From Chryseobacterium sp. RU37D (GTDB taxonomy: Bacteria; Bacteroidota; Bacteroidia; Flavobacteriales; Weeksellaceae), in contig NZ_FTMM01000014.1 in the NCBI RefSeq assembly GCF_900156075.1, positions 16,565 to 80,564 on the forward strand: DNA of 64,000 nt, written 5' to 3'. Shown piece after piece: positions 8,218 to 18,100 of this stretch (its first letter is position 1; the number at the start of each line of letters is the position of its first letter). The position numbers and the translations under genes were made by a program. The notes below the pieces were generated by a model. That model was given only the letters and a program-made list of their open reading frames with translations. It was not told the DNA's origin and made no database searches.

Positions 8218-9222
8218 TTGAAGTCTACAATTTCCATTATCATTGCCATTTTTAATCGAAGAGATGAGCTTTTCGAGTTATTAAATTCTCTTACTCAGCA
8301 GATAGATAAAGAGTTTGAAATTATTATTGTGGATGATGGTTCTCTGATTGATTTAAAGCCTACGGTTAATAATTTTGAACAGATTTTAACCATAAAATAT
8401 TATAAGAAAGATAATTCCGGCCCGGGGCTGTCGAGGAATTATGGGGCAAGAAGGGCAGAAAACGAGTGGTTGGTTTTCGTAGACAGCGATGTGATTGTAG
8501 AAAAGGATTATATTGAAAATATTAAAAAAAGTATTCTTGAAATTCCCTGCGATGCCTTTGGTGGAGCGGATAAGGCTCACAAAGGCTTTAATCTGATGCA
8601 GAAAGCAATCTCATATTCAATGACTTCTGTTTTTACGACAGGAGGGATCAGGGGAAGTAAAAAATCAGTTTCAAAATTCCAGCCGAGAAGCTTCAATATG
8701 GGTGTGAAAAAAGAGGTTTTTGAAAAAGTAGGAGGTTTTTCAGAAATGAGAATCGGTGAAGATCCTGACCTTTCTATGACGCTCTGGGAAAATGGATTTA
8801 CAACAGTTTTTTTTGACAACATTGCTGTTTATCACAAACGCAGGGTAGACTTTGGAAAGTTTTCGAAGCAGGTCTATCAGTTTGGATGCGCAAGGCCTAT
8901 TCTTAATCAAAGACATCCAAATTATGTGAAAATTTCGTTTGCTTTCCCTACGTTGTTTTTGTTAGGCTATATCATGGGTTTTTTGGAGTATTTTATTCTT
9001 GGAAGAGGTATTATTCTGGCTTTCTATGGGCTGTATACCTTTATGGTTTTATTTCATGCCTTATTTATAACCAAAAATATCAGTATTGCTGGGATGGCCG
9101 TGATTTCTACTTACATTCAAATGTTTTCGTATGGATATGGCTTTTTAAAATCCTGGATTCTGTTGAATGTTTTCAGGATGAAACCGGAAGAAGCTTTCCC
9201 AAAACATTTTCATAAAAATTGA
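8218..9222 (+). CDS. Family 2 glycosyltransferase with C-terminal membrane helices
   Basis: A 334-residue GT-A fold enzyme. DDG (39-41) and DSD (89-91, in VFVDSDVIV) are the nucleotide-sugar and metal-binding acidic motifs. GGFSEMRIGEDPDLSMTLWENGF is the acceptor-side ED motif. Two to three hydrophobic helices follow from about residue 240. The start codon is TTG: the GT2 beta strand ISIIIAIFN begins at residue 5, so a later ATG would remove the fold. Probably acts at the cytoplasmic membrane on surface glycans; the sugar is unknown. Confidence 0.92.
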   Translation: MKSTISIIIAIFNRRDELFELLNSLTQQIDKEFEIIIVDDGSLIDLKPTVNNFEQILTIKYYKKDNSGPGLSRNYGARRAENEWLVFVDSDVIVEKDYIENIKKSILEIPCDAFGGADKAHKGFNLMQKAISYSMTSVFTTGGIRGSKKSVSKFQPRSFNMGVKKEVFEKVGGFSEMRIGEDPDLSMTLWENGFTTVFFDNIAVYHKRRVDFGKFSKQVYQFGCARPILNQRHPNYVKISFAFPTLFLLGYIMGFLEYFILGRGIILAFYGLYTFMVLFHALFITKNISIAGMAVISTYIQMFSYGYGFLKSWILLNVFRMKPEEAFPKHFHKN

Positions 9223-9493
9223 TATAAGCTTACAAAAAATAATTCTCAGTTTCCCTTTCTGAAAGAATTTCATTGCTTTATTTAGAAACTTATATATCTT
9301 TCAAGTTGACAATTGTTTTATAAAATCCTAAATTCATTGCCAAATATCCAAATTTTCCTACTGCATTCATTAATAAATTTCGTTAAAGAATGAATAAGAA
9401 CTTCATTTCTAATAGCGTTTTCGAAATGGAAAGCAAAAATGCTCCTAAAAAAATAAAAATAAATTCGATATAAATCGTATAGTTTTTAAATTT

Positions 9494-10525
9494 CTAAACT
9501 AAAACTCCGTTTTTAGAAGCAATAGGATCCGGAAGATCGATTTCTCCTGTCATTTGTAAAAGATCGATTTCAATGGTTCGGCAGATCGAAAGCATTGGAA
9601 TATCAAACATCAGCCCTTCAAAAGGGTTTTCTGAATAATCGCCTACGAGTTCCATAATGATATAAATCCATCCGATCATAATACAGAACGGAATAGACGC
9701 CCAAATTCCCCAATCTCCCAGTTTTGCAAATTCACTCACCAAACCTAATGGAAGCAGCATGATAAAAATAACATTGAAAATGAATGCTGTACTCGCAAAC
9801 TGTCTAGGCAAAGGAAATTTCTTAATCCTTTCTGCCTGTCCCTGTAAAGTGTAAAATTCATTCAGACAATCCTGCAGCTGCTTTTGATTGAAATCTGAAA
9901 TAGCTTCCATATTTTTAAGTTCATTCACATCTTTCGCCTGCTGGGAAATAAGATACGTTGCAAAATTCTTATAATGAGATTGCAGTTCTTTTTCTTCTTC
10001 GGACAAATATTTGTTGAGGAAAATAGGTGTTCTCCCATAATCAGGAAAGCCTGCTTTGATTAGTCGGTTACGCTTTTGGTCAACATTTTTAAAATGGTCT
10101 TCTTCAACTTTTATGTGCTCCCATTCAGTCGGAACCAAAAGTTGTTCGCGAAAAGCATACAGCCATGCGATGTGCCTAAAAACGATTTTTTTTCTTCGGT
10201 CTTCAAGGTCGAATTTTCTTATTTTCTCATTTGTCGTATCAAATGCATAGACCATTGAACCAAACATTCGGCTGGAGTTTACAATTCCGCCCCAGATTTT
10301 TCTTGCCTCCCATAATCTATCATAAGCTTGATTATTTTTAAAACCCACCAAAAAAGCTTCAGCGGTACCGATAAGAGCCACCGGAACCCATGGAATAATC
10401 ATCCAGTCCCAGTGAAAAAAATGAAAAAGTACTGCAATCAATGTACACCAAATAGAAATCAGAATAACATGAAATCCGGATAAATTGAAAACTTGTCTGT
10501 AGTTGACATATTTAGTTGTGATCAT
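9494..10525 (-). CDS. Bestrophin-family channel protein
   Basis: A 343-residue bacterial bestrophin-like protein. The N-terminal segment has two membrane helices followed by FKNNQAYDRLWEARKIWGGIVNSSR, the most conserved stretch of the family. A second hydrophobic hairpin lies near residues 245-295. Bacterial bestrophins form pentameric ion channels, and a characterised homologue conducts cations. Ion preference here is not predictable. It converges with the glycosyltransferase gene and is transcribed alone. Confidence 0.92.
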   Translation of the reverse strand: MITTKYVNYRQVFNLSGFHVILISIWCTLIAVLFHFFHWDWMIIPWVPVALIGTAEAFLVGFKNNQAYDRLWEARKIWGGIVNSSRMFGSMVYAFDTTNEKIRKFDLEDRRKKIVFRHIAWLYAFREQLLVPTEWEHIKVEEDHFKNVDQKRNRLIKAGFPDYGRTPIFLNKYLSEEEKELQSHYKNFATYLISQQAKDVNELKNMEAISDFNQKQLQDCLNEFYTLQGQAERIKKFPLPRQFASTAFIFNVIFIMLLPLGLVSEFAKLGDWGIWASIPFCIMIGWIYIIMELVGDYSENPFEGLMFDIPMLSICRTIEIDLLQMTGEIDLPDPIASKNGVLV

Positions 10526-10573
10526 AAATTGTATGGCTTTCTAAAAGTTTGTTCAAAGTAACAAAAAGTATAC

Positions 10574-10600
10574 AAAAAACCTCTAAAAAATTTTAGAGGA
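10574..10600 (-). terminator. Terminator of the E1 dehydrogenase gene
   Basis: CCTCTAAAA (10580-10588) pairs with TTTTAGAGG (10591-10599). On the minus strand six T follow. It lies 18 bp past the E1 stop codon. Confidence 0.85.
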
Positions 10601-10617
10601 TAATTTTTTTGTCTGAA

Positions 10618-12690
10618 TTAAAATCTCAGCATTTCTTCTATTTTCTTAGAAAGTTTTTCCGCATTTGGAAGCATCTCTTTTTCCAATATTAAATTAATTG
10701 GAACTGCCGGAGTATCCAATGATCCCATCGTTTCAACCGGAGCATCAAGGTATTTGAAGCAGTTTTTAGATATCCTGTGAGCAAAGGCTTCTGCAAATGA
10801 ATTGTTTAGCTGCTCTTCTGTCAAAACAATACATTTTCCGTGAGCTTTCACTCTTTCAAAAACCAATTCTTCATCAAGAGGAATTAGAGTTCTCAGATCG
10901 ATTACCTCAACTCTGCCATTAAAGCTTTTCACAGCTTCTTTTGCCCAATAAATACCCATTCCGTAAGTTACTACTAGTAAAGTTTTACCTTTTTCAGTTT
11001 CTTCCTTATCAGCTTCAATGATCACTTTTCCTTTTCCGAAAGGTAAAATATAATCTTCAGCAGGTTCAATTGTTTTTGCATCTTCAGTCCCCGGAACTTT
11101 GCTCCAGTAAAGACCTTTATGCTCCAGCATGATTACCGGATTCGGATCATAATAAGCCGCTTTTAATAAACCTTTAAAATCTGCAGCGTTACTTGGGTAG
11201 GCAATTTTTATTCCTTTAATATTCGCTAAAATACTTTCAACACTACCACTGTGGTAAGGCCCACCACCTCCGTAAGCCCCGATCGGAACACGGATGATAT
11301 TGCTTACAGGGAATTTACCCTGGCTTAAATAACTTGATTTTGAAATTTCTGTAATCAGCTGGTTGATTCCCGGATAGATATAATCAGCAAACTGTACTTC
11401 AACGATCGGTTTTAAACCAACCGCGCTCATACCTGCTGTAGAGCCAATAATATATGCCTCCTGAATTGCTGTATTAAAAACTCTTTTGCTCCCGAATTTT
11501 TTTCCTAAAGTAACAGTTTCACGGAAAACACCTCCAATTCTTTCTCCAACATCCTGTCCGTACAACAAAGCTTCCGGATGTTTCCACATGATTTCCTGGA
11601 TTGCATGAATGGCGGCGTCGACCATTACTATTTTTTCTTCACCTGCAGGTTCACGAGTTCCGACTTCTTCTGTGATCGGAGTTGGTGCAAAAATGTGGTT
11701 TAAAACCGTTTCAGGTTTTGGATCTTCTGCATTTTTAGCTCTTTCGAATGCTTCTTCTGCTTCTATACGGGCCTTTTTAGTGATTTGTTTTAATAATTCG
11801 TCATTAGCTCCTGAATCCACTAAATGCTTCCTAAGAGTTTCTCCCGGATCTTTTGCTCTATGTTTCGTTAAATCTTCTTCATCTCTATAAAATTCTCTTC
11901 TAACTCCAGAGGTGTGATGCCCAATAAGTACTGTTTTTGCACAGACTACCAAAGGTTTTCTTTCGTTTCTTACAAAATTAACTGCTTTTTTCATTACTTC
12001 GAAACTTTCGATGAAATCTGTTCCGTCAACTCTCATTCTGCTTAAACCGGTAAATCCGGCTACAAAATCATAAGCATCACAGGTTCTCGCTTCTTCTCTC
12101 GTTACCGAAATTCCCCATTCATTGTCCTGAACAAGGAAAATAATTGGTAATTGATGTAATGCTGCAAATTGAAGCGCTTCACTCACTTCACCTTCTGTTA
12201 CAGAATTGTCCCCAAGGCTGCAGACAACAACCGGATTATTTTCAAATTGTTGAAGATTAAACTCCTGGATATATTTGATCCCCTGCGCAACACCTGTAGT
12301 AGGAATAGTCTGCATTCCGGTTGCTGAACTCTGATGAATGATTTTTGGTTTATCCTTATCTCTGCTTGAAGGATGAGAATAATAAGATCTTCCTCCCGAA
12401 AAAGGATCGTCAGCTTTTGCTAATAGCTGTAGCATTAGTTGGTAGGGTTCAAAACCAATTCCCAAAAGAATGCTTTCGTCCCTATAATATGGAGAAATCC
12501 AGTCTTCGTTTTTTAGCTGATAAGCTGTTGCCAGCTGAATTGCTTCGTGGCCCCTTGAAGTACTATGAACATATTTACAAATATTTCTGTTTTCTTCGTA
12601 AATGTCTGCCATTGCTTTTGCAAGCATCATGTGGTGGTAAGCCTTAAGCAAAATATCCTGAGAAACTTTCTCGTGAAGTGTATTTTCCAT
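10618..12690 (-). CDS. 2-oxoacid (branched-chain type) dehydrogenase E1, fused alpha and beta subunits
   Basis: About 690 residues. The N-terminal 350 residues are the E1-alpha half, with a thiamine diphosphate motif around GDNSVTEGEVSEAL. The C-terminal half is E1-beta (EALLYGQDVGERIGGVFR, VEVQFADYIYPG, GAYGGGGPYHSGSVESI). The family decarboxylates branched-chain 2-oxoacids and transfers the acyl group to the lipoyl E2, feeding iso-fatty-acid synthesis. Fused alpha-beta is usual in this phylum. An upstream in-frame TTG at 12699 lies inside the -7 box, so the ATG at 12690 is the start. The mRNA is probably leaderless. Confidence 0.93.
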   Translation of the reverse strand: MENTLHEKVSQDILLKAYHHMMLAKAMADIYEENRNICKYVHSTSRGHEAIQLATAYQLKNEDWISPYYRDESILLGIGFEPYQLMLQLLAKADDPFSGGRSYYSHPSSRDKDKPKIIHQSSATGMQTIPTTGVAQGIKYIQEFNLQQFENNPVVVCSLGDNSVTEGEVSEALQFAALHQLPIIFLVQDNEWGISVTREEARTCDAYDFVAGFTGLSRMRVDGTDFIESFEVMKKAVNFVRNERKPLVVCAKTVLIGHHTSGVRREFYRDEEDLTKHRAKDPGETLRKHLVDSGANDELLKQITKKARIEAEEAFERAKNAEDPKPETVLNHIFAPTPITEEVGTREPAGEEKIVMVDAAIHAIQEIMWKHPEALLYGQDVGERIGGVFRETVTLGKKFGSKRVFNTAIQEAYIIGSTAGMSAVGLKPIVEVQFADYIYPGINQLITEISKSSYLSQGKFPVSNIIRVPIGAYGGGGPYHSGSVESILANIKGIKIAYPSNAADFKGLLKAAYYDPNPVIMLEHKGLYWSKVPGTEDAKTIEPAEDYILPFGKGKVIIEADKEETEKGKTLLVVTYGMGIYWAKEAVKSFNGRVEVIDLRTLIPLDEELVFERVKAHGKCIVLTEEQLNNSFAEAFAHRISKNCFKYLDAPVETMGSLDTPAVPINLILEKEMLPNAEKLSKKIEEMLRF

Positions 12691-12696
12691 AGAAAG

Positions 12697-12727
12697 CAAA
12701 GATAAACAAAAAATAAAATGCTAACAA
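12697..12727 (-). promoter_or_regulatory. Promoter of the E1 gene, leaderless and overlapping a terminator
   Basis: Minus strand TTG (12727-12725), 20-nt spacer, TATCTTTG (12704-12697). Only 6 nt separate the box from the ATG at 12690, so transcription should start at or next to the start codon. The -33 element lies inside the terminator stem of the upstream protease gene. Confidence 0.8.
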
Positions 12728-12740
12728 CTGTTAGCATTTT
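12715..12740 (-). terminator. Terminator of the S8 peptidase gene
   Basis: AAAATGCTAAC (12715-12725) pairs with GTTAGCATTTT (12730-12740), 11 bp with a 4-nt loop. On the minus strand ATTTTTTG follows. It lies 23 bp after the protease stop codon. Confidence 0.85.
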
Positions 12741-12763
12741 GTAATTTTTATTTGAAATATCTA

Positions 12764-14878
12764 TTATTCTTTGATTACTTTTTTACTAATAATATCTTTG
12801 CCAGTTCTCACTTCAATGATGTAGATTCCTTTCACATAAGATGATAAATCTAGTGATGTTTCATCAGAATTAATTATACCATCTTGTAATTTTTTACCAG
12901 ATAATTCATAAATGTTAAATGTACTTTTCTTTGGAGCCTTTAATATTTTTACAAAATCTTTGGTTATAGTAGGAGCTATTATAAAATCATTCTTCACCGT
13001 ATTTGCAGTTCCTAAAATTTCCTGAGTATAACCTGTTACCATTATTGCATAATTTTGAGGGGCACTCATACCTGTATTATCTACTAAATTTCCTTTATTG
13101 GAAATTTCAATCTTGTAAGTTCTTCCGGCCGTAGGTGTTTCAATTACAACCTGTTCCACATTGTCAACTATATTATCGCCTTTTGTGGCAGGTGTCATAG
13201 GTGAATTTGCGTTTAGTTTCCAAGGATAATATACGGTATTGTCAGTAGTATCAATAATTCTTACATCCAAATCATTGATCAGTCTTGAAGTTCTGTTGTT
13301 ATGAGCTTGGGCATATGTAAGGTTTTGTGGAACTACATATGCTGGATCAATCCATGAAACAGTTACTTTAAGAGGTTCAGAACCAGATGCTATTACATTT
13401 TTTTTGTTAGGTGTTCCACTATTTAAAGTTTCATTATTAAAAATGATTGTATTGTTTGATTTTGCAACCAATAATTCTGCTCCTTTTTTAGAATTGATAT
13501 ATCCCCATCCATTCCAAGGATCAGGGCCCACAGTTCCTGCTTCAGAAGCTGAATGAACCATTAATGTTTTTGCAGAAGCAGCATTAAGCTCCATTCCTGG
13601 GTTCAATTGTTTATATACCTGCATCCAAACCCCGATGATACCGGTAACAATAGGGCCTGAATATGAAGTTCCGCTGCCTACGTCAATTAGATTACTTCCG
13701 GTCGTATTTTCGGCAGTGGAGGCATGAGCAACATTTGTTCCTGTAGTGATAATGTCAGGTTTTACAGCACCGTCATCTCTTGGTCCTGCACTGCTGTAAT
13801 CAGATTTAATGACATCAGAAGCGGTGGCATATCTTTTATCAGTAGCAGTAAGGATATTAGAAGCTCCAACTATGATAATGTTTTTGGCTAAAGATCCTGT
13901 TCCTATACAGTCATACCCCATTGCGCAGTTATTTTGAGGAATTACATCTGTTGCTGCAAATTGTACAGGATTGTCGTTATCATCTGTATAATATTTTGGC
14001 ATAGTATCCCCTGTAGGTCCCATTCCGTAGGAATTTCCTGCAGATTTTACAATGACATAAGATGGATTGCTGTAGACTATATCGTCATAGTTCTGATCGC
14101 TTGTAAGATATGCTCCCTGTAAATCATATGATGTAGATGGGCTTACAAAAGCACCGTTCCACATCCATACAGCAGTACCATTAACTTCATCGTAATTCCA
14201 TCCTGGGTTAGTACCATATGAATGATTAGAGATTTTTGGCTGTGCTAAAAGTATTTTTTGAAAAACGTTGCTTGTTGATGTGTTTCCCGGGAGGGTAGTT
14301 GTTCCAAAAGTATAGTTGTCAAAAGTAGCGTTCTGTGCAATACCTCTGAAATTAGTAACACGAGTAGTACCATTAGTAAAAGTAAGGGTATATGGATAAT
14401 CCTTAGCCCCAATAAAACTGGTCACAGCTGTTGCATGGGCACTATAATTCATTGTGGAAGCTTCTTTATTATTCACTCTGTTGGGCGCATTATTAAAAAA
14501 AAGATGTCCCCCAAAAGCTCTTCCGCCATCAAAAATAGTATATTTGATATTTTCACCGTTGAAAGATCCTGTCAATCCGGTAATTGTACCATTCTGAAGA
14601 TAATCTGCATTAGAATTTTTATTTTGATCCAAATCATTTTCTTCATTAAAATAAGGCTTACCGTCTGGTGTGAAACCGGCAAGCTTACTTCTTTGCTTTT
14701 CAATTTCTTTAGTGATCTCATTGTTTCTGGATGTACCATAACGTTTTGAGATGTAGGAGTCAAATTTTTCATTGTTTTCAAGCTTCTGTTTCTCAAACAT
14801 CCTCATTAAATCTTCATTTTTTTGAGCACTCATTAAGCCTATTGCTAAAGTGCTTACCAAAAGTATGTGTTTTTTCAT
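12764..14878 (-). CDS. Secreted S8 (subtilisin-like) peptidase with T9SS type A sorting domain
   Basis: A 704-residue secreted protease. Signal peptide MKKHILLVSTLAIGLMSAQ. Putative triad: D117 (TIFDGG), H148 (SAHATAVTS) and S405 (GTSYSGP), with N282 (SAGNS) as oxyanion-hole Asn. The D and H motifs depart from the usual D(S/T)G and HGT, as in the Bacteroidota S8 branch. A beta-sandwich P-domain-like region follows from about residue 460. The last 75 residues (FNIYELSGKKLQDGII ... GIYIIEVRTGKDIISKKVIKE) are the T9SS sorting domain, so it should be exported through the Sec and type IX systems. Transcribed alone. Confidence 0.92.
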   Translation of the reverse strand: MKKHILLVSTLAIGLMSAQKNEDLMRMFEKQKLENNEKFDSYISKRYGTSRNNEITKEIEKQRSKLAGFTPDGKPYFNEENDLDQNKNSNADYLQNGTITGLTGSFNGENIKYTIFDGGRAFGGHLFFNNAPNRVNNKEASTMNYSAHATAVTSFIGAKDYPYTLTFTNGTTRVTNFRGIAQNATFDNYTFGTTTLPGNTSTSNVFQKILLAQPKISNHSYGTNPGWNYDEVNGTAVWMWNGAFVSPSTSYDLQGAYLTSDQNYDDIVYSNPSYVIVKSAGNSYGMGPTGDTMPKYYTDDNDNPVQFAATDVIPQNNCAMGYDCIGTGSLAKNIIIVGASNILTATDKRYATASDVIKSDYSSAGPRDDGAVKPDIITTGTNVAHASTAENTTGSNLIDVGSGTSYSGPIVTGIIGVWMQVYKQLNPGMELNAASAKTLMVHSASEAGTVGPDPWNGWGYINSKKGAELLVAKSNNTIIFNNETLNSGTPNKKNVIASGSEPLKVTVSWIDPAYVVPQNLTYAQAHNNRTSRLINDLDVRIIDTTDNTVYYPWKLNANSPMTPATKGDNIVDNVEQVVIETPTAGRTYKIEISNKGNLVDNTGMSAPQNYAIMVTGYTQEILGTANTVKNDFIIAPTITKDFVKILKAPKKSTFNIYELSGKKLQDGIINSDETSLDLSSYVKGIYIIEVRTGKDIISKKVIKE

Positions 14879-15055
14879 ATACCTTACATTTATATTTTAA
14901 ATTTTCAACTAAATTATATATATATTTCAATAATTGGTATGTTAATGAATGTTAAATTTTAATTTTTGTTATTAATTCATTTAAATTTCCTTTCTTATGC
15001 TAAGAATTTTTATTCTCAATGTGGTTTTAATTGAATTTTTTATGGTTTTGTAACC

Positions 15056-15088
15056 TTGTAATGAATTGAAAAAATTGGAGTAACTTTA
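15056..15088 (+). promoter_or_regulatory. Candidate dnaE promoter
   Basis: TTG (15056-15058), 22-nt spacer and TAACTTTA (15081-15088), one mismatch to the -7 consensus. Leader of about 26 nt to the ATG at 15121. Confidence 0.5.
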
Positions 15089-15120
15089 CATTCTCTTTTA
15101 ATTAAAAGCTAAGAAAATAC

Positions 15121-18100
15121 ATGTATTTAGTTTTTGACACAGAAACCACAGGTTTACCAAAGAATTTCAATGCTCCGCTTTCAGATTCAGATAATTGGCC
15201 AAGAATGGTTCAGATTGCATGGCAGTTGCATGATGATGACGGAACATTAATAGAAAATCAGGATTATATCATAAAGCCTGAAGGGTATGATATTCCCTTC
15301 AATGCAGCAAGAATTCACGGAATTACAACAAAAATTGCCAATGAAGAAGGCCACGACCTTGAAGAAATTTTAAATAAATTTGCCAAAGTTTTAGAAAAAG
15401 TAAGAATCGTTTCCGGGCATAATGTTGAGTTCGATTACAATATTGTAGGAGCCGAATTTTACAGAAAAAAAATAAAAGACAACCTTCAGGAAAAGCCAAG
15501 AGCCGATACCATGATTTTAGGTACGGATTTTTGTCAGCTTGGAGGAGGAAAAAATGGAAGATTTAAACCACCGAAGCTTGAAGAGCTTTACGAAAAGCTA
15601 TACGGCCATAAGTTCGATGAAGCGCACAACGCGGCAGCCGACGTAAATGCAACAGCTCAGGTTTTTTTCGAAATGATGAGAATCGGAGTGATTCCTTCAG
15701 AAGTTTTAAAAATTTCTGAAGATCAGCTTACCTATTTCAAAACGTTGTATCCGGATCCGATCAAGCCTTTCAGTATCATTATCAGAAGGCAGGTTGCAGA
15801 CTTTCATAACAAGAAAAAACAACAGGATTTCGGAAGTATTGACGAAATTGACCTTGGAAAATATTTCAACTTCGACAATCACAGTGTTTTTTCAACTTTA
15901 TCAGCCACGTCAAGCATTAATGACCTGATTAAAAAAGCTGTGGATGATAATTTCCCGGCCGTCGGAATGGTAGATCTGGGAAATATGATGGGTGCTTTTA
16001 AGTTTGTGTCAGCAGTGGAAAATGCTAATGGAGACCGTACAAAAAAGCATAAAGATTACCTTGCGAGAAAGCAGGAAGCGGAAGAAAAAGGAGAAAAACT
16101 TAATGAAGAAGAACCTGTTTCTGAGCCTTTAATTCCTGTTGTGGGCTGCGAATTTTATATTTCTGATCGTTATGAACAGAAGCAGTTTACCAAAGATGAC
16201 CCCGACAGAAGGACGCAAGTGGTATTACTGGCAAAAGATTTTAACGGATATAAAAATTTGGCAAAATTATCAAGTATAGGCTTCCTAAAAGGATTCTATT
16301 TTGGAGTTCCCAGGGTAAGTCGGGAGTTGATTGCTCAATATAAAGAAGGGGTAATTGCTTTAACCTCAGGGATTCACGGCGATATTCCGGATGCAATTTT
16401 AAATACCGGTGAGCAAAAAGGGGAAGAACTTTTCAGATGGTGGAAAGAAACTTTTCAGGATGATTTTTATGTTCAGCTTCAAAATCACAAGCTACCTGAA
16501 GAAGAGCACTTAAATGACGTTCTGCTGCATTTTGCAGACAAATATGATGTCAAAATTTTAGCACAAAACGAAACCTTTTACACCAATAAAGACGATGCCA
16601 ATATCCAGGATATTGTAAGCTGCATCAAAGATGGCGAAAAACTGTCAACACCTGTTGGAAAAGGGTTTGGGAAGAGAAGAGGTCTGGCTACGGGAGAATA
16701 TTATATCAAAAATTCTGACGAAATAAAAGAAGCGTTTCTTGCTTATCCCGATGCTTTCGAAGCTTATGAAGAATTTTTTGCGAAATTTAAACCATATACT
16801 TTAAAAAGAGACGTACTTCTACCAAAATTCGATATTCCGGAAGAATTTATTTATGCTGAAGATGAGGTCGACGGAGGAAAACGAGGTGAAATGGCTTACT
16901 TGACGCATTTAACCTATGAAGGAGCAAAAAGACGATACGTAGATACAGGAATTACCGATGAAATCAAAGAACGTCTTGATTTTGAGCTGGAAGTAATTGC
17001 TAATACCGGATATCCCGGTTACTTCCTTATCGTACAGGATTTCTGTAATGAAGCCCGTAAAATGGGGGTTTGGGTAGGTCCGGGAAGAGGTTCAGCAGCA
17101 GGTTCAGCAGTGGCTTACTGTATCGGAATTACCAATGTGGATCCAATTAAATATGATCTCCTTTTCGAGAGGTTTCTGAATCCCGAAAGGGTTTCCATGC
17201 CGGATATTGATATCGACTTTGATGACGAAGGTCGTGACAAGATTATCAAATGGGTAATCGATAAATATGGGCAGAATCAGGTAGCGCAGATCATTACCTA
17301 TTCGGTTTTGGGTGGGAAATCTGCCATTAAAGATGCCGGAAGAGTACTGGATGTCCCGATTCCTGATACGAATAATATCGCGAAGCTCGTTCCATCCACA
17401 CCGGGGATGAATATTGCAAAAGCTTTAACGAAATATGATAAATTAAGACCGGAAGAGCAAATGCTCGTTGATGAAATGAGATTGGTTCTTGATAGTCCTA
17501 CAGATCCGCGCCATGACGTTTTGGCGAGTGCAAGAAAAATGGAAGGCTGCATCAGAAATACGGGAATTCACGCCTGTGGGGTGATTATCACACCGGAAGA
17601 TGTGAGTAATCTGGTGCCGGTAACGATTGCTGCAAAAGATGCGGATATTTTAGTATCCCAATTTGATAATTCCGTAGCGGAAAGTGCAGGCCTTCTGAAG
17701 ATGGATTTCCTTGGTTTAAGGACTTTAACGATCATTAAAGATGCCTTGAAGCTGGTTAAGGAAAGGCATGAAGTAGACATCGACCCGGATCTTATTCCGC
17801 TGGATGATGCAAAAACCTATCAGCTTTTTAAAGAAGGAAGAACGGTAGGGATTTTCCAATACGAAAGTCCCGGAATGCAAAAGTATATGAGGGAACTTAA
17901 ACCAACGGTTTTTGCAGACCTCATCGCCATGAATGCCCTTTACAGGCCAGGTCCGATTAAATATATCCCGAATTTCATCAACAGAAAACACGGAATCGAG
18001 GAAATTGTATACGATTTACCGGAAACAGAAGAATATTTAAAGGAAACCTACGGAATTACTGTTTATCAGGAGCAGGTAATGCTTTTATCCCAAAAACTGG

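Noticed and set aside
9390..9473. 27-codon ORF starting MNKNFISNS between the glycosyltransferase and bestrophin genes
   Set aside because: Lys/Asn-rich and close to what AT-rich DNA gives by chance; no terminator or firm promoter.
12691..12699. TTG start of the E1 gene three codons upstream
   Set aside because: The TTG is part of the -7 box TATCTTTG and would not be transcribed.
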